A stretch of DNA of 9,817 nt from Corynebacterium accolens (GTDB taxonomy: Bacteria; Actinomycetota; Actinomycetes; Mycobacteriales; Mycobacteriaceae). The notes beneath the pieces were generated by a model. The model had not been told where the DNA came from, did not search any database, and saw only the letters and a program-made list of their open reading frames with translations. This document shows positions 1-5,925 of the stretch, piece by piece. Every line of letters starts with the position of its first letter. Position 1 is the first letter of the stretch. A program made the translations under genes and the position numbers. The stretch lies in the NCBI RefSeq assembly GCF_030515985.1, contig NZ_CP100376.1:869548-879364 (forward strand), in the 5' to 3' direction.

Positions 1-108
1 AAAGGCCCCGGTACCCGCCTGCAACCGCGCGGCGGCCTCGGCAAATTCCGCCGGGGTGGATAAAACCTTCGGAATACCCTCTTTCGGACGCTCCCGAAAT
101 TCCACCAT
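1..108 (-). CDS. rnd: Ribonuclease D, N-terminal 36 codons (partial)
   Basis: The ATG at 108-106 opens a frame with no stop to the window edge, so only 36 codons are visible. The segment LSTPAEFAEAAARL (residues 16-29) resembles the start of actinobacterial ribonuclease D proteins, which precedes the first Asp-Glu motif of the DEDD 3'-5' exonuclease fold; that catalytic part lies outside the window. Ribonuclease D trims tRNA 3' ends in the cytoplasm, and the family also carries a C-terminal HRDC domain, not visible here. The start lies 1 bp after the stop of the DUF3000 gene, so the two are probably co-transcribed and translationally coupled. The same DUF3000-rnd pair occurs in Corynebacterium and Mycobacterium (Rv2680-Rv2681), which is the main support. 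Too little sequence is present to be certain from motifs alone. Confidence 0.75.
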   Translation of the reverse strand, partial: MVEFRERPKEGIPKVLSTPAEFAEAAARLQAGTGAF

Positions 109-109
109 C

Positions 110-784
110 TTAGCGGCCGAGCTCAGTAACGCCTTCAGGCGGCAGGCCCGCGACGTTGGCTAATACTTGTGCAAAGGCCTGCACGTGCGGTGCTAAATCT
201 AGTCCCTCCGCTGTCCACGAAGCGCGCATTTCAATCTGATAAGCGCGCGGGGGACCGCCGATCTCCCCGAAGCGGACCGAGGCGGTGGAGGTGACGGTGC
301 CGCCGAGGTTGGTAAGCTCTGCACCCTCTTTTTCTAAGCCTTCATTGAGCCACTGCCAGGCGACGTCCGGCAGCAGCGGATCTCCTGCAACCGAATCATC
401 CATATCGGCCTGGATATACGCCACCAAGCGCATAGCGCCCTCCCAGGCCTCTTCTGCACCCGGGTCATGGAGGAGGATGAGGCGTCCGAAGGCATCGCCC
501 TCTGAATCGGTGGCAATTATATCGGGCTCCTCTTCCGTGCCCACCTCGAGGCCAATGGCGTGGCTAAAGGGGGCTAGCCGCTGCGGTGGGCGAATGGACC
601 CGAGGCTAATCTCAGGGCGAAGAGTGGCCGCGTGCATGGACTCTACCGCCTGAGTAAAAGCCGGTGGCGTCGTCGGCTCTTGTGCCTCATCGTTGCGGCG
701 TAGGGAGGTAAAGGTTGCGCCATCTCCGGAGTTGCCTCCGGCATTCTTACCGGCGCTGGGCGTGGTCGATTCGGAATTACTCAC
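110..784 (-). CDS. DUF3000 family protein
   Basis: This frame encodes 224 aa and starts at GTG (784-782). Residues 1-40 are low-complexity and rich in Ser, Thr, Gly and Asn. The conserved part begins near residue 42 with AFTQAVESMHAATLRPEI and IRPPQRLAPFSHAIGLEV, which I recognise as the DUF3000 signature of Actinobacteria. The biochemical function is unknown. No signal peptide or membrane segment is visible, so it is probably cytoplasmic. It lies 1 bp upstream of rnd on the same strand and divergent from hemQ; the DUF3000-rnd neighbourhood next to haem genes is conserved in mycobacteria. No good Shine-Dalgarno sequence precedes the GTG, but a TATAGC hexamer ends 9 nt upstream, so a leaderless transcript is possible. 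An internal ATG start at residue 50 would remove conserved residues and is less likely. Confidence 0.85.
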   Translation of the reverse strand: MSNSESTTPSAGKNAGGNSGDGATFTSLRRNDEAQEPTTPPAFTQAVESMHAATLRPEISLGSIRPPQRLAPFSHAIGLEVGTEEEPDIIATDSEGDAFGRLILLHDPGAEEAWEGAMRLVAYIQADMDDSVAGDPLLPDVAWQWLNEGLEKEGAELTNLGGTVTSTASVRFGEIGGPPRAYQIEMRASWTAEGLDLAPHVQAFAQVLANVAGLPPEGVTELGR

Positions 785-793
785 CTTGATAAA

Positions 794-799
794 GCTATA
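794..799 (-). promoter_or_regulatory. Possible -10 element for DUF3000-rnd
   Basis: On the minus strand TATAGC lies 9 nt before the GTG start of the DUF3000 gene. Transcription would begin within a few bases of the start codon, fitting a leaderless or nearly leaderless mRNA, which is common in Actinobacteria. I found no convincing -35 at the right distance. Confidence 0.3.
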
Positions 800-859
800 G
801 TTTCGCTACCTTGAGCTGGCGGAGGCGCGCCGATAGTGGGAGGCACACAGGGGAGAGGG

Positions 860-889
860 ATGACAATCGGTGTAACTCCAACTTATGAT
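860..889 (+). promoter_or_regulatory. hemQ promoter (-35 and -10)
   Basis: ATGACA at 860-865 and TATGAT at 884-889, separated by 18 bp, form a plausible sigma-A promoter pointing towards hemQ. Transcription would start near 896, giving a leader of about 40 nt that contains the palindrome at 899-912 and the ribosome binding site at 922-928. Confidence 0.5.
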
Positions 890-898
890 GGATTTGTC

Positions 899-912
899 CG
901 AATATTCGAATA
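899..912. promoter_or_regulatory. Overlapping palindromes in the hemQ leader, candidate operator
   Basis: Two perfect 10-bp palindromes overlap here: CGAATATTCG (899-908) and TATTCGAATA (903-912). They sit just downstream of the predicted transcription start and 10 bp before the ribosome binding site, a position where a dimeric repressor could block initiation. No regulator can be named from the sequence. Confidence 0.35.
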
Positions 913-934
913 AGCTTCTGCAAAGGAGAAGGCA

Positions 935-1636
935 ATGGCGAAGCTCGATTTCAAGGAACTCAACGAGGTACAGCAGTACTCCCAACACGCCGTTTTTAAG
1001 GTGATCCCAGGCGGCCTGGGCACCGAGCGCGAGGAGATCATCTCCCAAGCCCAAGAATTCTTTGCGGAGCTAGAAAAGGACAATAAGGTCACCGTTCGTG
1101 GCGTCTACGATCTGACCGCGATGCGCGATTCCGCAGACTTCATGATCTGGTGGCACGCCGAGGAATTTTCCGATATCCAAAAGGCCTTTGGCGATTTCCG
1201 CCGAGAGACCACTTTGGGCCAGGTAAGCGAGGTGACCTGGATTGGAAACGCCTTGCACCGGCCGGCCGAGTTCAATAAATCCCACCTGCCTTCCTTCATC
1301 ATGGGGGAAGAGCCCAAGGAGTGGATTTCCGTCTACCCATTCGTGCGTTCGTATGACTGGTACACGATGGAAGAAGAAAAGCGTCGCCGCATCCTGATGG
1401 AACACGGCATGCAGGCACGCGACTACCCCGACGTGCGCGCCAATACGGTGCCGGCATTCGCGCTCGGTGACTACGAGTGGGTGCTAGCCTTCGAGGCCGA
1501 CGAGCTGCACCGCATCGTGGACCTGATGTACAAGATGCGCTATACCGAAGCCCGCCACCACGTTCGCGAGGAAATTCCTTTCCACACCGGACGCCGCGTA
1601 AAAGACATCGCGGAACTCATCAAGGTTCTGCCTTAA
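935..1636 (+). CDS. hemQ: Coproheme decarboxylase HemQ (ChdC), chlorite dismutase family
   Basis: This is a full-length 233-aa member of the chlorite dismutase structural family. HemQ/ChdC performs the last step of the coproporphyrin-dependent haem pathway of Actinobacteria and Firmicutes, removing two propionate carboxyls from coproheme with peroxide to give haem b. The block SVYPFVRSYDWY (132-143) is diagnostic. Aligned with the studied Corynebacterium diphtheriae enzyme, Tyr134 matches its radical tyrosine (Tyr135), His117 its distal histidine (His118) and Trp142 its Trp143, a shift of one residue throughout; His157 in LMEHGM is the expected proximal haem ligand. No signal peptide is present, as expected for a cytoplasmic enzyme. 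The start is fixed by AAAGGAG at 922-928, 6 nt before the ATG. It is transcribed alone, divergent from the DUF3000 gene and convergent with msrB. Other haem genes (hemE, hemY), adjacent in mycobacteria, are not here. Confidence 0.95.
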   Translation: MAKLDFKELNEVQQYSQHAVFKVIPGGLGTEREEIISQAQEFFAELEKDNKVTVRGVYDLTAMRDSADFMIWWHAEEFSDIQKAFGDFRRETTLGQVSEVTWIGNALHRPAEFNKSHLPSFIMGEEPKEWISVYPFVRSYDWYTMEEEKRRRILMEHGMQARDYPDVRANTVPAFALGDYEWVLAFEADELHRIVDLMYKMRYTEARHHVREEIPFHTGRRVKDIAELIKVLP

Positions 1637-1649
1637 GTCTTGATACAAA

Positions 1650-1690
1650 ACAGCGCTGGGGGCAGCCTTTATAGGTGCTCCCAGCGCTGT
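1650..1690. terminator. Bidirectional terminator between hemQ and msrB
   Basis: ACAGCGCTGGG (1650-1660) and CCCAGCGCTGT (1680-1690) form a perfect 11-bp stem, extended inward by further partial pairing around a loop at about 1668-1673. A short A run precedes it (read as T on the minus strand) and a T-rich stretch follows on the plus strand. It lies between two convergent genes and can serve both. Confidence 0.85.
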
Positions 1691-1722
1691 CATTTCATCT
1701 CACTGCGCGGAGTAGTGAAATC

Positions 1723-2139
1723 CTAGTTTTCCTCGACGGGCTTTTCTTCCAAGTTCAAGGAAATTGAGTTGATGCAGTAGCGCAGGTCGGTCGGGGTATC
1801 GTAGCCTTCGCCTTCGAAAACGTGACCCAAGTGGGACTCGCAGTTGGCGCACAGAACCTCGATGCGGCGCATGCCCAGGGAGTTATCTTCTCGCTCGATA
1901 ATCTTGTCACCGGCTAGCGGGGAGAAGAAGGACGGCCAACCGCAGTGGGAATCAAACTTCTCGGTGGAACGGAATAGCTCCTCGCCGCAGGCCTTGCAGG
2001 AGTAGACACCTTCCGTGGTGGTGTCGGTGTATTTGCCCACGTGCGGTGGCTCCGTGCCAGCTTCGCGCAATACGTAATATTCTTCGGGGCTAAGGCGCTT
2101 TTGCCAGTCGGCATCAGCAATGAGCTTAAAATCAGTCAT
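1723..2139 (-). CDS. msrB: Peptide methionine (R)-S-oxide reductase MsrB
   Basis: This 138-aa protein is of normal length for a stand-alone MsrB, which reduces the R epimer of methionine sulfoxide in proteins using thioredoxin. Both zinc-binding CxxC pairs are present (Cys48/Cys51 in YSCKACG, Cys97/Cys100 in VLCANC). The active-site block RYCINS carries the catalytic Cys122, and DSHCGWPSFF carries Cys66, the usual resolving cysteine. There is no signal sequence, so it acts in the cytoplasm. The ATG at 2139-2137 follows the aftC stop by 10 bp, and the likely ribosome binding site (AAAGGA at about 2158-2153) lies inside the end of aftC, a sign of translational coupling. The aftC-msrB pair is also found in Mycobacterium (Rv2673-Rv2674). 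The operon ends at the hairpin at 1650-1690. Confidence 0.96.
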   Translation of the reverse strand: MTDFKLIADADWQKRLSPEEYYVLREAGTEPPHVGKYTDTTTEGVYSCKACGEELFRSTEKFDSHCGWPSFFSPLAGDKIIEREDNSLGMRRIEVLCANCESHLGHVFEGEGYDTPTDLRYCINSISLNLEEKPVEEN

Positions 2140-2149
2140 GACTTTAAGT

Positions 2150-3301
2150 TTAATCCTTTATTTGCGTGGCACGCCACCATCCGGCAACGCAGGCGAAGGT
2201 GATGACGATGAGCAGGCTCCACCCCACGGTGCCGGAGAAGAAGTTCATCCACCGCCCAGCATCCGGGTGCGCGTGCGACGTCCACGACACAGGCGCCAAG
2301 AACAGGAACGCGGCCACCCATGCGCCCACTGAGTGAAAGACGGAGCGCGGCAGGACCACGGTGAATATTAGCGGGAATAGCCACATTGAATAATATTGCT
2401 GTCCTAGCGAGGACAAGAAGAAGATCCCCACCATAATCGCGCCACTCGTCGTCAGCGCCCAAAACACCGGTTCGGATTGTCGCCACCGCAGTAGCCCAAG
2501 CACCGCGCAGCCGACCAAAGCGGCAAAGATTATCCACACCACCCAGTAGAGGACGGGGCTAAATTCCACATAGGCGCGTAATCCCGCCCAGGAGGAATTG
2601 GCATAATCGCGGGTCGTGGACAGATAGGGCACAAGCTTGTCCAGGTAACCGCTTGCACCGGGCACCAGCGGCCACGCGAGGACGTTAAGCACCACCGGAA
2701 TCCCCAGCCCCGCGAGGAGGTTGCGCCACTGCAGTTTGACTAGGGGTAAGAAGAGGAGGGGCGCGAATTGGGGCTTAATCAAAATGGCTAGCCCAATGGC
2801 TATACCGGAAACCCACGCGAGCTGCGGGGTGCGTTCTGCTTCTATAAAAGCCCACAGGAAAAACGCCATGCAAAATAAGAGCACACCGTTGATATTGGTA
2901 AACGCCAAAGTATTGGTGACAGATTCCGTGGCGAAGGCTAAAGCAATTGAGACCGGAAAGATCGGTGAGGTGAGCTTTCTACCTACCACGTGGGTCAGTA
3001 GCGCCAGTGCGGCGATAATGGCAACCGCGTTGACCACGATGAAAAGGCCGCGCGCTGGGCCGAAATCGAGCCATGCTAAAGGCGATAAGAAGAGCGTGGC
3101 GCCCGGGGTGTAGAGATACAACGGATCCACATGGTTATAGGCCTGCTCATACACCGGAATACCGTCAACCATGCGCCTTAGCGCGCTATAGACCGTCGTG
3201 AAATCATCAGTCAGCGTCCCATTGCGCGCGACGATGAAAACGCGCTGAATGACGAGGAGAACGGCAATAGGCCATGCGGCGGCGTTTATTCGAGCAGACA
3301 C
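2150..3301 (-). CDS. aftC: Alpha-(1->3)-arabinofuranosyltransferase AftC (GT87)
   Basis: This 383-aa polytopic membrane protein belongs to the GT-C superfamily, GT87/DUF2029. AftC adds alpha-1,3 branches to the arabinan of cell-wall arabinogalactan, using decaprenyl-phosphoryl-arabinose on the outer face of the membrane. A first hydrophobic segment (about 9-24) is followed by an extracytoplasmic loop with NGTLTDDFTTVY (27-38); Asp32-Asp33 are the acidic pair expected of GT-C enzymes. GIPVYEQAYNHVDPLYLYTP then follows, and I recognise this stretch from AftC proteins. About nine further hydrophobic stretches fill the rest. It is a little shorter than M. tuberculosis Rv2673. The start is GTG (3301-3299), 6 bp after the upstream reductase; an AAAAGG overlaps that gene's stop codon very close to the GTG. 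Synteny with msrB and the ribD-like gene (Rv2671) supports the name. Confidence 0.88.
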   Translation of the reverse strand: MSARINAAAWPIAVLLVIQRVFIVARNGTLTDDFTTVYSALRRMVDGIPVYEQAYNHVDPLYLYTPGATLFLSPLAWLDFGPARGLFIVVNAVAIIAALALLTHVVGRKLTSPIFPVSIALAFATESVTNTLAFTNINGVLLFCMAFFLWAFIEAERTPQLAWVSGIAIGLAILIKPQFAPLLFLPLVKLQWRNLLAGLGIPVVLNVLAWPLVPGASGYLDKLVPYLSTTRDYANSSWAGLRAYVEFSPVLYWVVWIIFAALVGCAVLGLLRWRQSEPVFWALTTSGAIMVGIFFLSSLGQQYYSMWLFPLIFTVVLPRSVFHSVGAWVAAFLFLAPVSWTSHAHPDAGRWMNFFSGTVGWSLLIVITFACVAGWWRATQIKD

Positions 3302-3307
3302 GACCTT

Positions 3308-4006
3308 TTAGTCTACGGGTTCAGACGCGCGCGAGTATCGCAGAAACACCGTGCTATCAGTATCTGCAGCAATATTTTCTAGGTGCATTCGGCGGTGGGA
3401 GTGCGTGCCATGAAAGGTAGCCACGGGCTTTTCCACGCCGGTGGACAGGTGGGGATCCAAGGTGAGATACATCTGGTCGATGGCATCGACATGCACCAGC
3501 TGGCCGAGCATTCCTGGCCCACCCTCGCAGAGGATGCGTTGAAATCCACGCTCCCGCAATACGCGGAGATAGTCCTGCATGGTGCCTTCACCTGCATCGA
3601 TTACCTCTGCGCCTGCCGCCTCAAGGGGGCCTTGCCTTGTGGAGACCTCCGGGTTCTGCAGCGCCGCGTGGGGGACAAGGAAGATCGGGGCGGTGGTGAA
3701 GTAGGTTAAGAATTTCGAGTTCGGATCAAACTTCAAGCTTTGCGTGGGTACGGCAATGGGGGCGGGAGGCGAATCGGGAGAGTGTTGCTCTACTCCCGAA
3801 TAATCTTCTGACCTGACCGTTTGCCCACCCACAAAAACAACGTCCGCCCAGCCACGCAGGGCCTGGAAAAGCTTTCCATCGGTGTCATTGCCCATGGCCT
3901 CAGAAAGGTCGTTGATGGTGGCAGACCCGGTGAGGGTAGAAACCATATTGGCCCGGAGGGCGGGTAGGTCAGTGGGCTCGGGCCCTAAAAGCGAAGCTAT
4001 GTCCAT
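3308..4006 (-). CDS. RibD C-terminal-domain pyrimidine reductase (Rv2671-like)
   Basis: This 232-aa protein is a stand-alone reductase domain of the RibD C-terminal/DHFR-like fold, without the N-terminal deaminase domain of a full RibD. Visible family blocks are STLTGSAT (23-30), the segment ALRGWADVVFVGGQTVRSEDY (49-69) and ILCEGGPGML (158-167), where the GGP turn binds the NADPH phosphates. RibD reductases convert the ribosyl-aminopyrimidine of riboflavin synthesis to the ribityl form. The orthologue-like M. tuberculosis Rv2671, also beside aftC, has been reported to have dihydrofolate-reductase-like activity, so the true substrate is open. The ATG at 4006-4004 has only a poorly placed AGGA before it. 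It begins 45 bp after the transporter gene and ends 6 bp before aftC, so co-transcription with aftC-msrB is likely. Confidence 0.88.
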   Translation of the reverse strand: MDIASLLGPEPTDLPALRANMVSTLTGSATINDLSEAMGNDTDGKLFQALRGWADVVFVGGQTVRSEDYSGVEQHSPDSPPAPIAVPTQSLKFDPNSKFLTYFTTAPIFLVPHAALQNPEVSTRQGPLEAAGAEVIDAGEGTMQDYLRVLRERGFQRILCEGGPGMLGQLVHVDAIDQMYLTLDPHLSTGVEKPVATFHGTHSHRRMHLENIAADTDSTVFLRYSRASEPVD

Positions 4007-4051
4007 GTCCTGCCAGTGTAATGGTTGTGCGAGCCTGAAGGGTCCCGTTAA

Positions 4052-4954
4052 TTACACCAGCCGAATGAGTACAACACCGGTTAAGAGGAGGGCAATGCCA
4101 AGGACCTGGCGGGATTTAATGGGGGCGCCGCTTACGCGGTCAATGATGAGCGAGCCCAACATCGAGCCAAGCAGGCCGGCGACGACGGTGAGGCCAGTAC
4201 CAATCTGCGGAACGAGGGCGGCGTTGCCGAAGATGAAAAGCGCGCCCAATACACCGCCTATCCACATCCACCACGGGTTGGGTTTTCCTTCTGGGCGCTC
4301 GATGCGGGGGCGCCAACGCAACACGATATTGACGATGACCAGGGCGGTAACGCCGACGGCGAAAGATACCAGCGCAGCGCTGACCGGAGAGCCCGTGACC
4401 TGGCCCAGATGTCCGTTGATAGCGGATTGGCTGGCGGTAAAACAGCCAAAGATAAACCCGGCAAGCCGCCAGAGCCACAGGGCGGTCGCGGAATCCTCAC
4501 TACTTGTTGCCGCGCTCGGGGTAGCTACCACTGCAATCACGCCGACAAGCACGATAATGGCACCGATGGCGCGCACTGCCGTGAGGGAAGATTGAGGGGA
4601 CTCGAAGAGTCCGAAGTGGTCAACTATAAGGCCCATGATGACTTGCCCAGCAATGGGTAAGACCACAGTCTGTACCGCGCCTAAGTGTGGAAAGAGAAGA
4701 ATATTTCCGGTCAGAGCCACAACTCCCAGCAAACCGCCGAACCAAATCCAGAGTGGTTCATCAAAAGCCTGCGCAATGCCGTAATCCCCGCCGGTAATGG
4801 CCGTGGCCACGATAAGCAGGGTGACCGTTCCCACGGCGAAGGAAATCATCGAGGAGGAAAACGGGGTACCGGTGGAGGCGCGAAGGCGGGTATTGACCAG
4901 CGTTTGTATCGGTAAGACCAGACCAGCAAGAATTCCCAAAAGTATCCACAACAC
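4052..4954 (-). CDS. DMT-superfamily membrane protein with two DUF606 (YdcZ) repeats
   Basis: This 300-aa protein consists almost wholly of hydrophobic segments, about ten predicted helices. It has two homologous halves (about 1-147 and 158-300), each with a pattern like ILAGLVLPIQTLVNTRLR followed by SFAVG(T/V)T and WxWxGGxLG; compare LWIWFGGLLG with WWMWIGGVLG. This is the internal duplication of the DUF606/YdcZ branch of drug/metabolite transporters. The substrate is unknown. The start is GTG (4954-4952), with no strong ribosome binding site. It is the first gene of the minus-strand run ahead of the reductase, aftC and msrB, separated by 45 bp with no clear terminator. It could be co-transcribed, but a functional link to cell-wall arabinan is not shown. 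Confidence 0.88.
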   Translation of the reverse strand: MLWILLGILAGLVLPIQTLVNTRLRASTGTPFSSSMISFAVGTVTLLIVATAITGGDYGIAQAFDEPLWIWFGGLLGVVALTGNILLFPHLGAVQTVVLPIAGQVIMGLIVDHFGLFESPQSSLTAVRAIGAIIVLVGVIAVVATPSAATSSEDSATALWLWRLAGFIFGCFTASQSAINGHLGQVTGSPVSAALVSFAVGVTALVIVNIVLRWRPRIERPEGKPNPWWMWIGGVLGALFIFGNAALVPQIGTGLTVVAGLLGSMLGSLIIDRVSGAPIKSRQVLGIALLLTGVVLIRLV

Positions 4955-4984
4955 GAGTGGACACTTTACTCAGATAAGACAAAA

Positions 4985-5039
4985 AGCCCACTTGAATGGG
5001 AAAGCCCACCTAAGCGAAGAAAATTAAGCTTAAGTGGGC
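4985..5039 (-). terminator. Terminator with two alternative 3' arms after tRNA-Val(CAC)
   Basis: Read on the minus strand, GCCCACTTAAGC (5039-5028) can pair over 12 positions with GCTTAGGTGGGC (5015-5004, one G-U pair), followed by TTT. Its first 8 nt can instead pair with AAGTGGGC (4992-4985), followed by TTTTTGTC. Either fold gives an intrinsic terminator for the tRNA, and the second has the better T run. It protects the downstream transporter gene from tRNA readthrough. Confidence 0.7.
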
Positions 5040-5041
5040 GG

Positions 5042-5116
5042 TGGTGGTCCTAACTGGGATTGAACCAGTGACCTTTCCGGTGTGAACGGAACGCTCTCCC
5101 ACTGAGCTATAGGACC
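5042..5116 (-). tRNA. tRNA-Val(CAC)
   Basis: The reverse complement folds as a standard cloverleaf. The acceptor stem is GGTCCTA/TAGGACC, the D arm GCTC-GAGC, the anticodon stem TTCCG/CGGAA with loop TTCACAC (anticodon CAC), and the T arm ACTGG-TTCAATC-CCAGT. Discriminator A is followed by an encoded CCA (5044-5042). It is transcribed opposite to the tRNA cluster to its right. The D and T arms are nearly the same as those of the two Val(GAC) genes, pointing to common ancestry with changed acceptor and anticodon arms. Confidence 0.97.
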
Positions 5117-5128
5117 TTGCGGGGGATA

Positions 5129-5134
5129 AATTTA
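5129..5134 (-). promoter_or_regulatory. Possible -10 for tRNA-Val(CAC)
   Basis: TAAATT on the minus strand ends 12 nt before the tRNA 5' end, so transcription would start a few bases ahead of the mature tRNA. A weak TAGGAA lies about 18 bp further upstream as a candidate -35. The stretch 5117-5373 contains this and the divergent promoter at 5304-5331, and I see no gene in it. Confidence 0.35.
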
Positions 5135-5303
5135 CACCCGGTGCGTTCCATTTTCCTAATTGGCTGGATGGAGGGCGTGGAAGATGGGGGTTAAAGATGA
5201 AAGGCCTAGTAAGGCTGACGCGCGGGTTAAATGACACCTCTGCAATTCACAGCGCCGATAAGTGAGTGATTTACGCCGCGCAATAGGTGTGCTGGGCTGG
5301 GGA

Positions 5304-5331
5304 TTTGGAAACTGGCAGGGAGCACGATAAT
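5304..5331 (+). promoter_or_regulatory. Promoter for the Gly-Val-Gly-Cys-Val tRNA cluster
   Basis: TTTGGA (5304-5309) and GATAAT (5326-5331) are separated by 16 bp. Transcription would begin near 5338, about 36 nt before the first tRNA-Gly. No other promoter is obvious between the tRNA genes, so the cluster is probably one transcript. Confidence 0.45.
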
Positions 5332-5373
5332 GTTTGTTCACGCACCGCAAAGCATGAAGCACTGCGGCGCGAT

Positions 5374-5449
5374 GCGGATGTAGCGCAGTTGGTAGCGCAT
5401 CACCTTGCCAAGGTGAGGGTCGCGAGTTCGAGTCTCGTCATCCGCTCCA
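5374..5449 (+). tRNA. tRNA-Gly(GCC), copy 1
   Basis: The 76-nt cloverleaf has acceptor stem GCGGATG/CATCCGC, D arm GCGC-GCGC, anticodon stem TCACC/GGTGA with loop TTGCCAA (anticodon GCC), and T arm GCGAG-TTCGAGT-CTCGT. Discriminator T is followed by an encoded CCA. It is identical to copy 2 at 5613-5688 and is the first gene of the plus-strand tRNA cluster. Confidence 0.98.
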
Positions 5450-5502
5450 CACTTTTCTAGAGGGTATTATGCCACCGAGGAAAGTGGAACTAAATGAATA
5501 GC

Positions 5503-5574
5503 GCGCGATTAGCTCAGTGGGAGAGCGCTTCCCTGACACGGAAGAGGTCACTGGTTCAATCCCAGTATCGCGCA
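5503..5574 (+). tRNA. tRNA-Val(GAC), copy 1
   Basis: The 72-nt cloverleaf has acceptor stem GCGCGAT/ATCGCGC, anticodon stem CTTCC/GGAAG with loop CTGACAC (anticodon GAC), and T arm ACTGG-TTCAATC-CCAGT. CCA is not encoded: the discriminator A is followed by CAAGG. It is identical to the copy at 5816-5887 and is the first part of the 128-bp direct repeat. Confidence 0.98.
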
Positions 5575-5576
5575 CA

Positions 5577-5608
5577 AGGACTTTGTCCTAGAAACCGGGC
5601 CTGGTTTC
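5577..5608 (+). repeat. Tandem small hairpins in the Val-Gly spacer
   Basis: AGGAC-TTT-GTCCT (5577-5589) and GAAACC-GGGCCT-GGTTTC (5591-5608) are two adjacent perfect short hairpins between tRNA-Val and tRNA-Gly. Neither is followed by a T run, so they look more like spacer structures for RNA processing than terminators. The pair recurs unchanged after the second tRNA-Val, at 5890-5921. Confidence 0.5.
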
Positions 5609-5612
5609 GCAT

Positions 5613-5688
5613 GCGGATGTAGCGCAGTTGGTAGCGCATCACCTTGCCAAGGTGAGGGTCGCGAGTTCGAGTCTCGTCATCCGCTCCA
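5613..5688 (+). tRNA. tRNA-Gly(GCC), copy 2
   Basis: The sequence is identical to tRNA-Gly copy 1, with the same GCC anticodon and encoded CCA. Its first 18 nt also end the 128-bp direct repeat and recur at 5926-5943 as the truncated third copy. The Gly-Cys-Val order from here on is an arrangement often seen in Actinobacteria. Confidence 0.98.
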
Positions 5689-5718
5689 GCACTGTATTGT
5701 GTGAGGCGGTATCGCCAC

Positions 5719-5789
5719 GGTGGAATGGCCGAGTGGTGAGGCAACGGTCTGCAAAACCGTGCACACGGGTTCGATTCCCGTTTCCACCT
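5719..5789 (+). tRNA. tRNA-Cys(GCA)
   Basis: The 71-nt cloverleaf has acceptor stem GGTGGAA/TTCCACC, anticodon stem ACGGT/ACCGT with loop CTGCAAA (anticodon GCA), and a T loop within GGGTTCGATTCCC. Discriminator is T and CCA is not encoded. It is the only tRNA-Cys in the cluster and lies between Gly copy 2 and Val copy 2. Confidence 0.97.
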
Positions 5790-5815
5790 CAACTTAATGC
5801 CTCTTTGGGCATTGG

Positions 5816-5887
5816 GCGCGATTAGCTCAGTGGGAGAGCGCTTCCCTGACACGGAAGAGGTCACTGGTTCAATCCCAGTATCGCGCA
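5816..5887 (+). tRNA. tRNA-Val(GAC), copy 2
   Basis: Identical to Val copy 1, with anticodon GAC and no encoded CCA. The identity continues through the spacer hairpins into 18 nt of a third tRNA-Gly, then ends. Confidence 0.98.
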
Positions 5888-5925
5888 CAAGGACTTTGTC
5901 CTAGAAACCGGGCCTGGTTTCGCAT

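Larger units (their letters stand above)
5503..5630 (+). repeat. 128-bp exact direct repeat, copy 1
   Basis: This copy contains a whole tRNA-Val(GAC), the two-hairpin spacer and the first 18 nt of tRNA-Gly copy 2. It matches 5816-5943 base for base at an offset of 313; the flanking bases differ on both sides. Confidence 0.97.

Noticed and set aside
285..653. 122-aa plus-strand open frame opposite the DUF3000 gene
   Set aside because: It is Ser/Arg/Pro-rich shadow sequence with no family resemblance and lies wholly antisense to a recognised gene.
935..1636. True chlorite dismutase (chlorite to chloride and oxygen)
   Set aside because: The His117/Tyr134/Trp142 pattern and actinobacterial context fit coproheme decarboxylase.
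3882..4595. 237-aa plus-strand open frame across the transporter and reductase genes
   Set aside because: It crosses the intergenic gap and is antisense to two recognised genes; its composition is that of a shadow.
5450..5502. Remnant of a tRNA-Cys between the first Gly and Val genes
   Set aside because: Only short matches such as GCCAC and GTGGAA are shared with the real tRNA-Cys region, not enough to claim a degraded copy.
5556..5888. 110-aa minus-strand open frame containing DTGIEPVTSS and ETRTRDPHLG
   Set aside because: It is the antisense of the tRNA genes. Such translations are well-known false proteins in databases, and the frame overlaps four RNA genes.
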